Shown in pieces: positions 48,211-57,816 of a stretch of 64,000 nucleotides of DNA (position 1 is its first letter; every line of letters begins with the position of its first letter). Under the pieces are notes generated by a model. It was not told where the DNA came from. It searched no databases and worked only from the letters and a program-made list of their open reading frames with translations. A program made the position numbers and the translations under genes. Origin of the DNA: Actinoplanes lobatus (GTDB lineage Bacteria; Actinomycetota; Actinomycetes; Mycobacteriales; Micromonosporaceae); NCBI RefSeq assembly GCF_014205215.1, contig NZ_JACHNC010000001.1:3973001-4037000 (forward strand), given 5' to 3'.

Positions 48211-48869
48211 CAGAGAAGACCGACACGGTTCCCGGCCTGGCATCGGACCCCGGCCCGGCTTCGGCCCCGGGTGCGGTATCCGCTCCGGAGGCCGACGTGG
48301 CCCGGACGATCGCTTCCGCTCCGGCTTCCGGGGCGGCTCCCGGCGCGGGCGAAGAGGTGCCGGACTGGCTGGCCGCCGAGCGGGCCGCGGCCGTCGAGGC
48401 CGGCGAACCGGTCGAGGTGCCGGGCGTCAGCGTCTCGGCCTCGCCCGGCGCGGCTCTCGGCGCGGACGCACCGTCCGCCGCCGACGCCGCCGTGGACGCC
48501 CCGCCGGCCGGCGCGGTAGCCGGTGACGCGGGCGCCGCGGTGAAGAAGGCCTCGACCGCCGACGTCGAGGAGGCGATGAAGGACGTCGTCGACCCCGAGC
48601 TCGGCATCAACGTCGTCGACCTCGGCCTGGTCTACGGCACCCACGTCGACGACGACAACGTGGTCACCATCGACATGACGCTCACCTCGGCGGCCTGCCC
48701 GCTGACCGACGTCATCGAGGACCAGACCCGGCAGGCGCTGCTCTCCGGCCCCGGCGGTGGCCTCGTCAGCGACTTCCGCATCAACTGGGTGTGGCTCCCG
48801 CCGTGGGGCCCCGACAAGATCACCGACGACGGCCGCGACCAGCTTCGGGCGCTCGGCTTCAACGTCTGA
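48207..48869 (+). CDS. SufT/PaaD-type (MIP18/DUF59) assembly factor with long N-terminal extension
   Basis: A 220-residue protein. The C-terminal 105 residues are the MIP18 domain: EEAMKDVVDPELGINVVDLG, TIDMTLTSAACPLTDVI and NWVWLPPWGPDKITDDGR. The first 115 residues are low-complexity Ala/Pro/Gly/Glu, apart from an island near 45-75 reading EVPDWLAAERAAAVEAGEPV. Typical members consist of the domain alone. ATG overlaps the sufU stop and has GGAGGTGAAGG, so the extension is translated. It ends the suf operon. It could mature or transfer clusters. Confidence 0.88.
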   Translation: MTEKTDTVPGLASDPGPASAPGAVSAPEADVARTIASAPASGAAPGAGEEVPDWLAAERAAAVEAGEPVEVPGVSVSASPGAALGADAPSAADAAVDAPPAGAVAGDAGAAVKKASTADVEEAMKDVVDPELGINVVDLGLVYGTHVDDDNVVTIDMTLTSAACPLTDVIEDQTRQALLSGPGGGLVSDFRINWVWLPPWGPDKITDDGRDQLRALGFNV

Positions 48870-48879
48870 GAGATCTCCG

Positions 48880-48916
48880 GCGCAGGGCGGCACGCTGATC
48901 GCGTGCCGCCCTGCGC
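48880..48916 (+). terminator. suf operon terminator
   Basis: A perfect 16-bp stem (48880-48895 with 48901-48916, arm GCGCAGGGCGGCACGC) around TGATC, 11 bp after the last suf gene, followed by TGTTCC. Confidence 0.9.
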
Positions 48917-48964
48917 TGTTCCGGCAGACGGCTTTCTGTCGTACCTCGGTGGTAGAAACCGGGC

Positions 48965-49720
48965 ATGAATTCGACTCCGCCGTTCTCCGAGCTTCTCGCC
49001 CTGATCGAAAGCCGGTCGGCGGCGCTGCGTGACGCCGTCGACGCCGCGCCGGATCCGACGGTCCGCATCCCGGGCTGCCCCGACTGGTCGCTCACCGACC
49101 TCGTCACCCACCTCGGCGGTGTCCAGCGGTTCTGGGCCGCCACGGTCGCCGCTGCCGATGTCGCCGGGCCGCCTCCACCCGGGCAGCGTGGCGAGCAGGG
49201 TCCCGAGGGCGACCTGCCGGGGTGGTTCAGCGAGTCCACCGGTCTGCTGCTCGACGCGCTGCGCACCGCCGGGCCGGAGGCGTCCTGCTGGGCCTGGTGG
49301 GCCGAGTCGGGCGCGCCGCTGACCGCCGGGGCGGTCGCCCGGCACCAGGTGCAGGAGGCGGCCGTGCACGCCTACGACGCTCAGGAGGCCATCGGCAAGC
49401 CCGAGCCGTTGCCGGCCGCCGTCGCGGTCGACGGGGTGAGCGAGTTCCTCACCGTCTGCCTCGGCTCGCTCGGGTCCTGGCCGCACCGTCCGGCGCGGGT
49501 CGCCTTCCACGCGATCGAGGGCCCCTCCTGGACCCTCGACCTGTCCCCGGCCGGGGCCAAGGCCGACCCGGCGGCCGGCGGCGAGCCGGTCACCAGCTTC
49601 CGGGGCACCGCGAGTGACCTGGTGCTGGCTCTCTACCGCCGCATCCCCCTGTCCGGCATCCGCGTCGACGGCGACCGCGCCGTCGCCGACCAGCTCCTCG
49701 ACTGGAGCAAGATGGACTGA
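48965..49720 (+). CDS. Mycothiol-dependent maleylpyruvate isomerase-family protein
   Basis: A 251-residue DinB-like protein with PGCPDWSLTDLVTHLGGVQRFW near 40-60 and HQVQEAAVHAYDAQ near 140, which supply the metal-binding His/Glu/His, and a C-terminal sterol-carrier-like domain ending VRG-like RVDGDRAVADQLLDW. It is the second member of this family in the window (the other is at 10195-10893). Substrate unknown; transcribed separately from suf. Confidence 0.78.
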   Translation: MNSTPPFSELLALIESRSAALRDAVDAAPDPTVRIPGCPDWSLTDLVTHLGGVQRFWAATVAAADVAGPPPPGQRGEQGPEGDLPGWFSESTGLLLDALRTAGPEASCWAWWAESGAPLTAGAVARHQVQEAAVHAYDAQEAIGKPEPLPAAVAVDGVSEFLTVCLGSLGSWPHRPARVAFHAIEGPSWTLDLSPAGAKADPAAGGEPVTSFRGTASDLVLALYRRIPLSGIRVDGDRAVADQLLDWSKMD

Positions 49721-49806
49721 CCCGCCCTCCACCGGCCCCTTTCCCGCCGGCCACCGCTCGGGCACCTGGCCCTGGCCGCGTTGCCCGAGTGGCGACTCCA
49801 ACGCCC

Positions 49807-49910
49807 GCGGCGGAGGTGGCGCTCAGCCCGGCCAGCGGTGGTCCGGCCCACCGGGCGAGCGGCGGAGGTGGCGCCCAGCCCGGCAAGCGGTGGTCCGGCC
49901 CGCCGGGCGG
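49807..49910. repeat. 52-bp direct duplication
   Basis: Two copies with a 52-bp period (GGAGGTGGCGC at 49813 and 49865) with a few substitutions, in the 253-bp gap between convergent genes. I see no gene in this gap. Confidence 0.75.
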
Positions 49911-49973
49911 GCGATGGTGTGGCCTGCCCGGCTGAGCCTGGTCCGCGGGCCGTACCGGAGCGGGGCGGCTCGG

Positions 49974-51269
49974 TCAGACGGTGGCTACGGCCTTGTTGCG
50001 TTCGGGGTGTGGGGTTTCGTCGAGTTCCTGCCATGCGGGGAAGAGGAAGGGGGAGACCGTCACCGCCAGATAGCCGATCGCTGCCAGCAGGGCGGCGGTG
50101 TGCAGACCGAGCACGTCGGTGGCCCAGCCGCCGACGATGCCGCCGAACGGGATGCCGGCCCAGGAGACCGCGATCAGGACGCTGATCACGCGGCCGTGCA
50201 GGTGGGTCGGGATCCGGCGGTAGACGGAGGCCATCAGGATCGGGTTGACCGTGGACATGAGGGCGCCCGCGATCGCCGCGGTGGCCAGCACGACCCAGAC
50301 GCGGTCGGTGAGGGCCAGGGCCAGCAACTGTGCCGGGCCGCCGAGGAAGAAGCAGATGCCGAAGGTGCGGCGCCGGGGCAGGCGTGGCGCCAGCACCGTG
50401 TAGAGGAGGTTGCCCGCCACCGCGCCCAGGCCGAAGGCGGTGCCGATCACCCCCAGCGCGGCGGGTCCGTGCGGGCCGTCGAGGACCCACACCGGTACGA
50501 ACACCGTCGCGAACGCCTGGTCGAACAGGTTGGTGGCGAACAGCATCGCCATGACACCGACGAGGAGGCGATCCCGGCGTACGTACCGGAAACCGTCGCG
50601 CAGCGCGTCCGCGTACCCCTGCTGTTTGCTCTCGGCGCGAGCCGCGGCGTCGGCGTGACCGACCCGGACGAGCGCGCCGATGATCAGCGCGCTGACCGCG
50701 AACGAGAGCGCGTCGAAGAGCAGGACCACCGCCGGGCCGAGAGTGGCGATCAGCACCCCGGCGAGCGGCAGGCCGACCAGGGTCGACGCGCGGCAGGTGC
50801 CGTCGTACATCGCGGTGCCGCGTTCCGTGGAGAGGCCGGCCGCGGCGATCGTGCGGGGCAGCAGTGCCCGTTTGGCCGCGTCACCGAAGCCGCGCAGCGC
50901 GCCGGCCAGGGCGATCAGCACCAGCAACGCGCCGAACGAGATACCTTCGCAGTAGGCGATCAACGGGATGCCGGCCACCGCCAGGACGCTCGCCGCGTCG
51001 GCGGTCACGGCGGTGGGCCGTGGGCCGACCCGGTCCACTATCGGGCCGCCGATCAGGCCGGACAGCACGTAGGGCAGCATCTCGGCGAATCCGGCCACTC
51101 CGGCGAGCAGCGCCGAGTCGGTGCTGACGAGGATCAGCCAGGGTACGGCGACGAAGGTGATCCGGCTGCCGAGCATGGAGATCGCCTCGGCGGTGAGGAG
51201 AGCGCCCAGCTGGCGGCTCACCGCACGACGCGGGAGAGCCGGCCCGCGGAGTGAGTGGGCGACGGGCAT
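49974..51269 (-). CDS. MFS transporter, drug/siderophore exporter type
   Basis: A 431-residue protein with 12 predicted helices. GRPIVD-like GLIGGPIVDRVGPRPTAV is the loop 2-3 signature; the central loop is RVGHADAAARAESKQQGY. The pattern resembles EntS/TetV-like exporters. No substrate can be assigned. The start region is Arg/Pro-rich; ATG at 51269. No regulator lies next to it. Confidence 0.85.
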   Translation of the reverse strand: MPVAHSLRGPALPRRAVSRQLGALLTAEAISMLGSRITFVAVPWLILVSTDSALLAGVAGFAEMLPYVLSGLIGGPIVDRVGPRPTAVTADAASVLAVAGIPLIAYCEGISFGALLVLIALAGALRGFGDAAKRALLPRTIAAAGLSTERGTAMYDGTCRASTLVGLPLAGVLIATLGPAVVLLFDALSFAVSALIIGALVRVGHADAAARAESKQQGYADALRDGFRYVRRDRLLVGVMAMLFATNLFDQAFATVFVPVWVLDGPHGPAALGVIGTAFGLGAVAGNLLYTVLAPRLPRRRTFGICFFLGGPAQLLALALTDRVWVVLATAAIAGALMSTVNPILMASVYRRIPTHLHGRVISVLIAVSWAGIPFGGIVGGWATDVLGLHTAALLAAIGYLAVTVSPFLFPAWQELDETPHPERNKAVATV

Positions 51270-51324
51270 CGACCGAACATAAGATCGCTGGCCGTTCGTG
51301 ACAAGACGGTCATCGATATAAGAC

Positions 51325-52014
51325 TCAGGTCGGGGGCAGGTGGTCGATCACGTTGTAGCGGTCCAGCGTCAGCTCCCCGCAACCGCCGTCGAACCGGGTG
51401 ATGGACGCGTTCCGCACACTGCCCGCCTCGCGTTCCACCTCCAGCACCTCGTCCCAGCTCAACTGCTCGATGACGGCCCGCATCATGAGCACCACCGCGT
51501 CGTGGGCCACGACGATCACCCGTTGCCCGGCGTGGTCGGTGTGCAGGTCGTCCAGGAACGACTTGAGCCGGATCGCGATGTCGGCGAACGACTCGCCGCC
51601 CGGTGGCACGTACTCGAATTCGCCGACCTCGGCCCGTCGCGCCGCCTCCTCCGGGAAGCGGGCCGCGACCGCGGCGCGGGTGAGCAACTCCAGCTCGCCC
51701 ATCAGCCGGTCCACCAGGCGCTCGTCGGTGCGCGGCGCCGGCAGGTGCAGGCCCGACGACGCGGCGGCGATCCGCCACGTCTCGCGGGCGCGCAGGTACG
51801 GCGACGTGATCACCACCTGTGGCCGGTGCTCCTCCGGCAGTGCGGCCAGCCATGTGCCCAGGGCGGCGGCCTGCTCCTCGCCCATGTCGGTGAGCGGCAC
51901 CTCCGCGTCGCGGCCGCTCACCGCCGCCTCCAGGAGCCCTTCCGCGTTGGCTGCGGTGAACGCCACGTTGGCCAGGCTTTGCCCGTGCCGGACCAGAATC
52001 AGTTCAGCGACCAT
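51325..52014 (-). CDS. Histidine phosphatase family protein
   Basis: A 229-residue phosphoglycerate-mutase-like protein. The N-terminus has LILVRHGQSLAN (phospho-accepting His), ITSPYLRARETWR follows, then a Glu-rich middle and VIVVAHDAVVLMMR (second His). Substrate unknown: acid phosphatase or mutase activity are both possible. ATG at 52014. It lies 55 bp upstream of the MFS gene on the same strand. Confidence 0.88.
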   Translation of the reverse strand: MVAELILVRHGQSLANVAFTAANAEGLLEAAVSGRDAEVPLTDMGEEQAAALGTWLAALPEEHRPQVVITSPYLRARETWRIAAASSGLHLPAPRTDERLVDRLMGELELLTRAAVAARFPEEAARRAEVGEFEYVPPGGESFADIAIRLKSFLDDLHTDHAGQRVIVVAHDAVVLMMRAVIEQLSWDEVLEVEREAGSVRNASITRFDGGCGELTLDRYNVIDHLPPT

Positions 52015-52344
52015 GATCGGACCCTACCGAGTCCGCCCGTGTCCGGTCACGTTCCGAGTTCAACAGAAAGCGTCTGGTAACTGCGTTCATTGCGTGAAAT
52101 GACCCTCCGGTGCATTCGCACGGTCGTCTTCCCGCCGCCGGCTCCGATGCATGAAAAACCCGATCTCGTACGGGCGAACGCCCGCGAAAGCAGGCCCCGG
52201 TCGCGCTGCCCGGGACCAGTGCCGAGGCCCGGCAGCCAAGGGCGACGGGTGGATGTGGCGGCGCTGGATCACTGTGCGGCGGCAGGGTGCTGAAGTGCGG
52301 AAAATCGCTGGCCGGGAGAGGTGGGACGCGTTCAAGATGGCGGC
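52015..52344. other. 330-bp gap with no clear gene
   Basis: This divergent intergenic region holds the probable promoter of the phosphatase gene. Short reading frames on both strands lack ribosome sites and family features. I see no repeat or strong hairpin. Confidence 0.5.
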
Positions 52345-52452
52345 GTGACCAAGCTGAAGCGTTACCCCGCCGTCTCTGTCGCCGTGGCCGATCGGGCCGT
52401 GCGACAGCAGACCGGCGCCGAGCCGATCACGGGTCGCCGGCAGCGGTCATGA
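52345..52452 (+). CDS. Possible 35-residue basic peptide coupled to the LysE-type gene
   Basis: GTG at 52345 opens MTKLKRYPAVSVAVADRAVR and continues to a basic end (GRRQRS). Its TGA overlaps the next gene's ATG as ATGA. The downstream gene has almost no ribosome site, so coupled translation would make sense. The peptide's own site (AAGATGG) is weak and I do not recognise it. Confidence 0.35.
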   Translation: MTKLKRYPAVSVAVADRAVRQQTGAEPITGRRQRS

Positions 52453-53051
52453 GCGGGGCGTTTCTGGCCGGCGTGGTCGCCGGCTACGGCATCGCGGTGC
52501 CCGTGGGAGCCATCGGCGTGCTCATCGCCGGGCTCAGCGCCCGGACCTCGCTACGGGTCGGTGCGGCCGCCGGGCTCGGCGCGGCCACCGCGGACGGCAT
52601 CTACGCGCTGGTCGCCGTCGCCGGGGGAGCGGCCGTCGCGGCCGCGATCGCGCCGGTGGCCGTGCCGCTGCGGTGGGCCGGGGCGGCGGTGCTCCTCGCG
52701 CTGGCCGGATGGACCGCCTGGGGCGCGGTCCGCGCGACCGGGGTGATCGAGCGGGACGAGCGGCCGGCGACGGCGTTCCGCGCCTACGCCGGTGTTCTCG
52801 GTCTCACCCTGCTCAACCCGGCCACCGTGATCTACTTCGCGGCGCTGGTGCTCGGCAGCGGCGGCGCGGGGGGCGGCGGGTGGTTCGTGGCCGGCGCCTT
52901 CCTCGCCTCGGCGAGCTGGCAGCTGCTGATCGCCGGTGGCGGCTCGCTGATCGGCCGGTTCCTCACCGGCCGGCGCGGCCGCCTGATCACCGCCCTGGTC
53001 TCCAGCATCGTGATCGCCGCCCTGGCCCTCCAGTTGCTCGTCACCGGCTGA
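52449..53051 (+). CDS. LysE/RhtB-family exporter
   Basis: A 200-residue membrane protein with six helices: GIAVPVGAIGVLIAGLSART (the family's N-terminal motif with Pro and Gly), AAGLGAATADGIYALVAV, and GVLGLTLLNPATVIYFAALV (the NP motif). Such proteins export amino acids. ATG at 52449 overlaps the stop of a putative 35-codon ORF; Shine-Dalgarno is poor. Confidence 0.82.
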   Translation: MSGAFLAGVVAGYGIAVPVGAIGVLIAGLSARTSLRVGAAAGLGAATADGIYALVAVAGGAAVAAAIAPVAVPLRWAGAAVLLALAGWTAWGAVRATGVIERDERPATAFRAYAGVLGLTLLNPATVIYFAALVLGSGGAGGGGWFVAGAFLASASWQLLIAGGGSLIGRFLTGRRGRLITALVSSIVIAALALQLLVTG

Positions 53052-53059
53052 CCAGGCGT

Positions 53060-53280
53060 CCGGCCGACCGCGGGATCGGCCCGAGTCGCACCTACCTCGG
53101 TGAGGGCCGATCGCGGGATCGGCCCGAGTCGCACCTACCTCGGTGAGGGCCGATCGCGGGATCGGCCCGAGTCGCACCTACCTCGGTGAGGGCCGATCGC
53201 GGGATCGGCCCGAGTCGCGCCTCGGTGAAGGCCGATCGCGCGGGGATCGGCCCGAGTGGCACTTCGGTGAAGGCCGCTGC
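53060..53280. repeat. 43-bp tandem array, five units, each with a palindrome
   Basis: GATCGGCCCGAGT recurs at 53074, 53117, 53160, 53203 and 53245 (periods 43, 43, 43, 42). Each junction contains GGCCGATC-GCGG-GATCGGCC, an 8-bp stem with a tight loop. Units 4 and 5 are shortened or changed. The array fills the whole gap between convergent genes. Confidence 0.9.
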
Positions 53281-53283
53281 TCG

Positions 53284-53973
53284 TCACCGGTCGGCCAGGT
53301 GTTTGGCCGCCTCTCGGCGGGAGAGTGGGGACAGGCGATCGCCCTGGGCGGACAGGAAGGCGCGGACCGCTTCCGGGTCGGTGCGGGTGTGCTGGCGCAG
53401 CGCCCAGCCGATCGCCTTGCGGATGAAGAAGTCGCGGTGGCCGGCCTGGGCGGCGCAATAGCCGAACAGGCGGTCGGTGTCGGTGGCCGGGCCGTAGGTG
53501 AGCTGGTGCAGGATCGCGGCCCGGACCAGCCACATGTCCTCGGCGCGGGACCACTCGTCCATCCGGGTGACCGTCTCCGGATGCCGTCGCACCAGGCCGC
53601 CGACCACGTGGGCGGCCAGCGCGTCCACTGTGTCCCACCAGGATTTCGTCACGATCAGCTCGGCCACCGTGCCGAGGAACGCCGGTCCGGGGACCTTGAT
53701 GTGCTTCGCCAGGTAGTCGCAGGCGAACTGCTGGAACTCGCGCTCGTCACGGGACCAGCAGGCCAGCGCCACGTCGCGCAGCTCGGCCTCGGCCGGTGGT
53801 GGCAGGCCGGCCAGGGCCACGCGCGCCCGTGCGCGCCGCACCGGGCTGGTCAGCCCGAGGAACGGGAACTGGTCGCGCATGTAGGCCGCCGCCCCGACCG
53901 CCCGCACCGGGTCGCGGGCCTCGTCGAACGCGGCCGCGAGCCGGTCGACCAGAACCACAGCCGGATCGCTCAT
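53284..53973 (-). CDS. AlkD-like DNA alkylation repair protein
   Basis: A 229-residue HEAT-like repeat protein. Family landmarks are AYMRDQFPFLGLTSPVRR, CWSRDEREFQQFACDYLAK, TKSWWDTVDALAAHVVGG, WLVRAAILHQL and the catalytic-face DFFIRKAIGWALRQHTRTDP. AlkD excises 3- and 7-alkylpurines without flipping the base. ATG at 53973 (MSDP) or 53982 (MRGMSDP); neither has a strong site. The last codons abut the 43-bp array. Confidence 0.9.
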   Translation of the reverse strand: MSDPAVVLVDRLAAAFDEARDPVRAVGAAAYMRDQFPFLGLTSPVRRARARVALAGLPPPAEAELRDVALACWSRDEREFQQFACDYLAKHIKVPGPAFLGTVAELIVTKSWWDTVDALAAHVVGGLVRRHPETVTRMDEWSRAEDMWLVRAAILHQLTYGPATDTDRLFGYCAAQAGHRDFFIRKAIGWALRQHTRTDPEAVRAFLSAQGDRLSPLSRREAAKHLADR

Positions 53974-54029
53974 GCCCCGCATCCTGCCACCGGGGTACGA
54001 CAGAAATCCGCGGAAGTAGGGTGGGCGGA

Positions 54030-54659
54030 ATGGGGGAACGTGCGGCGGCCGGCGGGGGCAAGTGGGTCGATGTCGCGCCCGGGCGGCTGCCACGATGGCT
54101 GGAGAACTTCGCGGCGCGCCATGGCCCGTACCGTGAAGAGGGGTTGACGGTGACCGCCGAGGACGGCGCGTCGGCGACGCTGCACGCGCCCCCGGGAGCC
54201 GGCCCGGTCACGACGCTGGCCGAGCTGATCCGTCAAGCGCGGGCGCCGCGGCGGCTGGGGTTGCTGCTGGCCCGCAAGGGCGCGGTGGCGGTCGGCATCG
54301 CCGACGGCGACGAGCTGGTGGCCTCCAAGGTGGACACCCACTACGTGCAGGGGCGCACGGCCGCGGGCGGCTGGTCGCAGCAGCGCTTCGCGCGCCGCCG
54401 GGACAATCAGGCCAAAGCGGCCGCTGCCGACGCCGCCGGCATCGTGGGGCGCATTCTCCTTCCGGAGGTACGCACGATGGCCGCGCTCGTGGCCGGAGGT
54501 GACCGTGTGGCGGTGGACACCATTCTGGCCGTGCCGCAACTGAGGGCGGTGGCCGCTCTGCGTACCGGAAGGTTGCTGGATGTGCCGGAGCCGCGGCACG
54601 CGGTCCTGGTGACCGCCGTGGCCGCGGCTCGCGCCGTGCCGATCCTGATCCGGGAGTGA
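54030..54659 (+). CDS. Actinobacterial Vms1-like release factor (acVLRF1)
   Basis: A 209-residue eRF1-like protein. It has WVDVAPGRLPRWLENFAARH, a central core GLLLARKGAVAVGIADGDEL, and the glutamine loop AAGGWSQQRFARRRDNQA, where the Gln takes the place of the GGQ of eRF1; then an RNase-H-like fold with GGDRVAVDTILAVPQL. This matches the acVLRF1 family, relatives of yeast Vms1, which releases stalled peptides from tRNA. Direct evidence in actinobacteria is limited. ATG at 54030 after GGGTGGGCGG. Confidence 0.82.
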   Translation: MGERAAAGGGKWVDVAPGRLPRWLENFAARHGPYREEGLTVTAEDGASATLHAPPGAGPVTTLAELIRQARAPRRLGLLLARKGAVAVGIADGDELVASKVDTHYVQGRTAAGGWSQQRFARRRDNQAKAAAADAAGIVGRILLPEVRTMAALVAGGDRVAVDTILAVPQLRAVAALRTGRLLDVPEPRHAVLVTAVAAARAVPILIRE

Positions 54660-54685
54660 AGCCGTGTCTCTGTTCCGCGAGTGGG

Positions 54686-55588
54686 TCAGGTGACCGCGCC
54701 CGCCTTGAAGGTGTCGCACTGCTTCGGGTCGCCGGACTCGTAACCGGCGCGGAACCAGTGCTGGCGCTGCTCGGACGTGCCGTGGGTGAACTGCTCAGGG
54801 TCGACCCGGCCGCCACCGCGCTCCTGGAGGGTGTCGTCGCCGATCTGGCCGGCGGCCTGGATGCCCTCCTGGATGTCGGTGTCGGTGAGGCTCGTGAAGA
54901 TCTTGTCGCCGTCCTTGTCGGTGGTGTTCGCGGCCGCGTTCGCCCAGGCCCCGGCGTAGCAGTCGGCCTGGAGCTCCAGCTTCACCGACTCCTGGTTGGC
55001 GGAGTCCGGGTCGCGTTCCTGACGGCGGCGCATCTCGGCCTCGGTGCCGAGCACGTCCTGGATGTGGTGCCCGTACTCGTGGGCCAGCACGTACGGCTGA
55101 GCGAACTCGCCCGGCGCACCCAGCTGCCGGGACAGCACCTGGTAGAAGGAGAGATCGATGTAGACCTTGTCGTCGGCCGGGCAGTAGAACGGGCCGACGC
55201 CGGAGTCGGCGGCGCCGCAGGCGGTGTTCACCGAGCCCTCGAAGAGGTGTGTCTTCGCCGGGGCGTACTGCTCGCCGAACGCCCGCGGCAGCTCGTCACG
55301 CCAGTACGCCTGGATCGACGTCACATAGAGCCCGTTGCGGCACACCAGTTGCTGGAGCTGCTCCGCGCCGGTGCTGCACTGGGTGATCGGCCGGCCGGCC
55401 GACTCGCCGCCGCCCCCACCCATCGTGTTGATCCCGAAGTAGCCGCCGACCAGGGCGATGATCAGGGTGACCACGACGCCGGCGAGGCCGCCCCCGCCGA
55501 TCGGCAGCCCGCCGATGCCGCCGCCACCCGATCCGCGGCCGTCCTCGACCTGACCGGTGTCGATGTCGGCGCGTTCGTTGAGTTCCAT
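54686..55588 (-). CDS. YpfJ-type neutral zinc metallopeptidase, membrane-anchored
   Basis: A 300-residue protein: a cytoplasmic Gly-rich N-terminus, one helix (about 36-55, LAGVVVTLIIALVGGYFGIN) and an outer domain with the zincin motif LAHEYGHHIQDVLG and the third ligand in ELQADCYAG. Five Cys in the outer part may form disulfides. The natural substrate is unknown. GGTGGGA precedes ATG 55588. Divergent from the ABC-F leader. Confidence 0.9.
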   Translation of the reverse strand: MELNERADIDTGQVEDGRGSGGGGIGGLPIGGGGLAGVVVTLIIALVGGYFGINTMGGGGGESAGRPITQCSTGAEQLQQLVCRNGLYVTSIQAYWRDELPRAFGEQYAPAKTHLFEGSVNTACGAADSGVGPFYCPADDKVYIDLSFYQVLSRQLGAPGEFAQPYVLAHEYGHHIQDVLGTEAEMRRRQERDPDSANQESVKLELQADCYAGAWANAAANTTDKDGDKIFTSLTDTDIQEGIQAAGQIGDDTLQERGGGRVDPEQFTHGTSEQRQHWFRAGYESGDPKQCDTFKAGAVT

Positions 55589-55662
55589 AGTCGTCCCACC
55601 TTCACCAGGGTTGCCCGGCGGGTTACCCGTTGATCTTGTGAATTAATCGGGTGGGAGGTGCC

Positions 55663-55728
55663 GTGACGGCCCGGGTATTATGGCCGCGTGCTGCTCTGCG
55701 AAGGCTGACCTGCCACCTTGCTTGTTGA
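55663..55728 (+). CDS. Leader peptide (21 residues) upstream of the ABC-F gene
   Basis: GTG at 55663 has an ideal GGGAGGT five bases upstream. It opens a 21-codon frame, MTARVLWPRA, then Arg/Leu-rich and ending in Cys, with a TGA at 55726-55728. That stop is 8 nt before the terminator stem at 55736. A 23-codon ATG frame at 55680 ends inside the terminator loop but lacks a site. The layout is that of ribosome-mediated attenuation. Confidence 0.7.
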   Translation: MTARVLWPRAALRRLTCHLAC

Positions 55729-55735
55729 ACCCGGG

Positions 55736-55767
55736 GCCGACCGCTTCTTGACGGTCGGCGCTTTTTT
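55736..55767 (+). terminator. Intrinsic terminator in the ABC-F leader (attenuator)
   Basis: GCCGACCG (55736-55743) and CGGTCGGC (55752-55759) pair perfectly around an 8-nt loop; TTTTTT follows at 55762-55767. It lies 40 nt before the ABC-F start and after the leader peptide. GCTGACC (55704-55710) could pair with GGTCGGC (55753-55759) with one G-U, and GGCCCGGGT (55668-55676) with ACCCGGGGCC (55729-55738); either could act as an antiterminator. Confidence 0.8.
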
Positions 55768-55806
55768 GCGTGCTGAGTCAGCCGTCTCACCGAGAGCGAG
55801 AACCTC

Positions 55807-57411
<1,605 letters not shown>

Positions 57412-57816
57412 GCCGGGATCATCGCCGATCGTCAGTTGTCAACAGGTGCCCACACAGACAGTGCGATGTTCGGGCGTTTGCCAACAGGTCGGGCGCTCGG
57501 CCGGGGCTCGGTCCCAAGGTCGAGTGTCACGCCATGGAGCGATCACAGCACTCTCCGGAGCGATCGAGGGCCTCCCCTCGATCGAGTGTTTCCGCAGGTG
57601 ATCGATGGTCTTGGGCGGTGGCCCCACGGCCCGGAAATGCCTTCCGAGAGGCTGGCGGCAAACTGTCTGACATTGATGCCGGTGGTAACCGTCAAGTTCC
57701 TGACAGTAATAAATGGGCACGTTCGCGGGGGCTAGATGCCTGGCGCATGATCGTTCGAGACGGTGTAATAGGAGGGACCGTATCTGACCGCACTGTCTGC
57801 GACGTGAGGATTCAAG
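57412..57816 (+). other. 405-bp gap upstream of the HTH gene
   Basis: No convincing gene. It has a perfect 10-bp palindrome, CGATCGAGGG (57561-57570) with CCCTCGATCG (57575-57584). Near 57765 GGTGTAATAGGAGG includes a possible -10 for the HTH gene. The stretch 57670-57790 is less GC-rich than its surroundings. Confidence 0.45.

Noticed and set aside
57436..57735. 99-codon ORF in the gap before the HTH gene
   Set aside because: No ribosome site, no recognisable features, and it spans a perfect palindrome.
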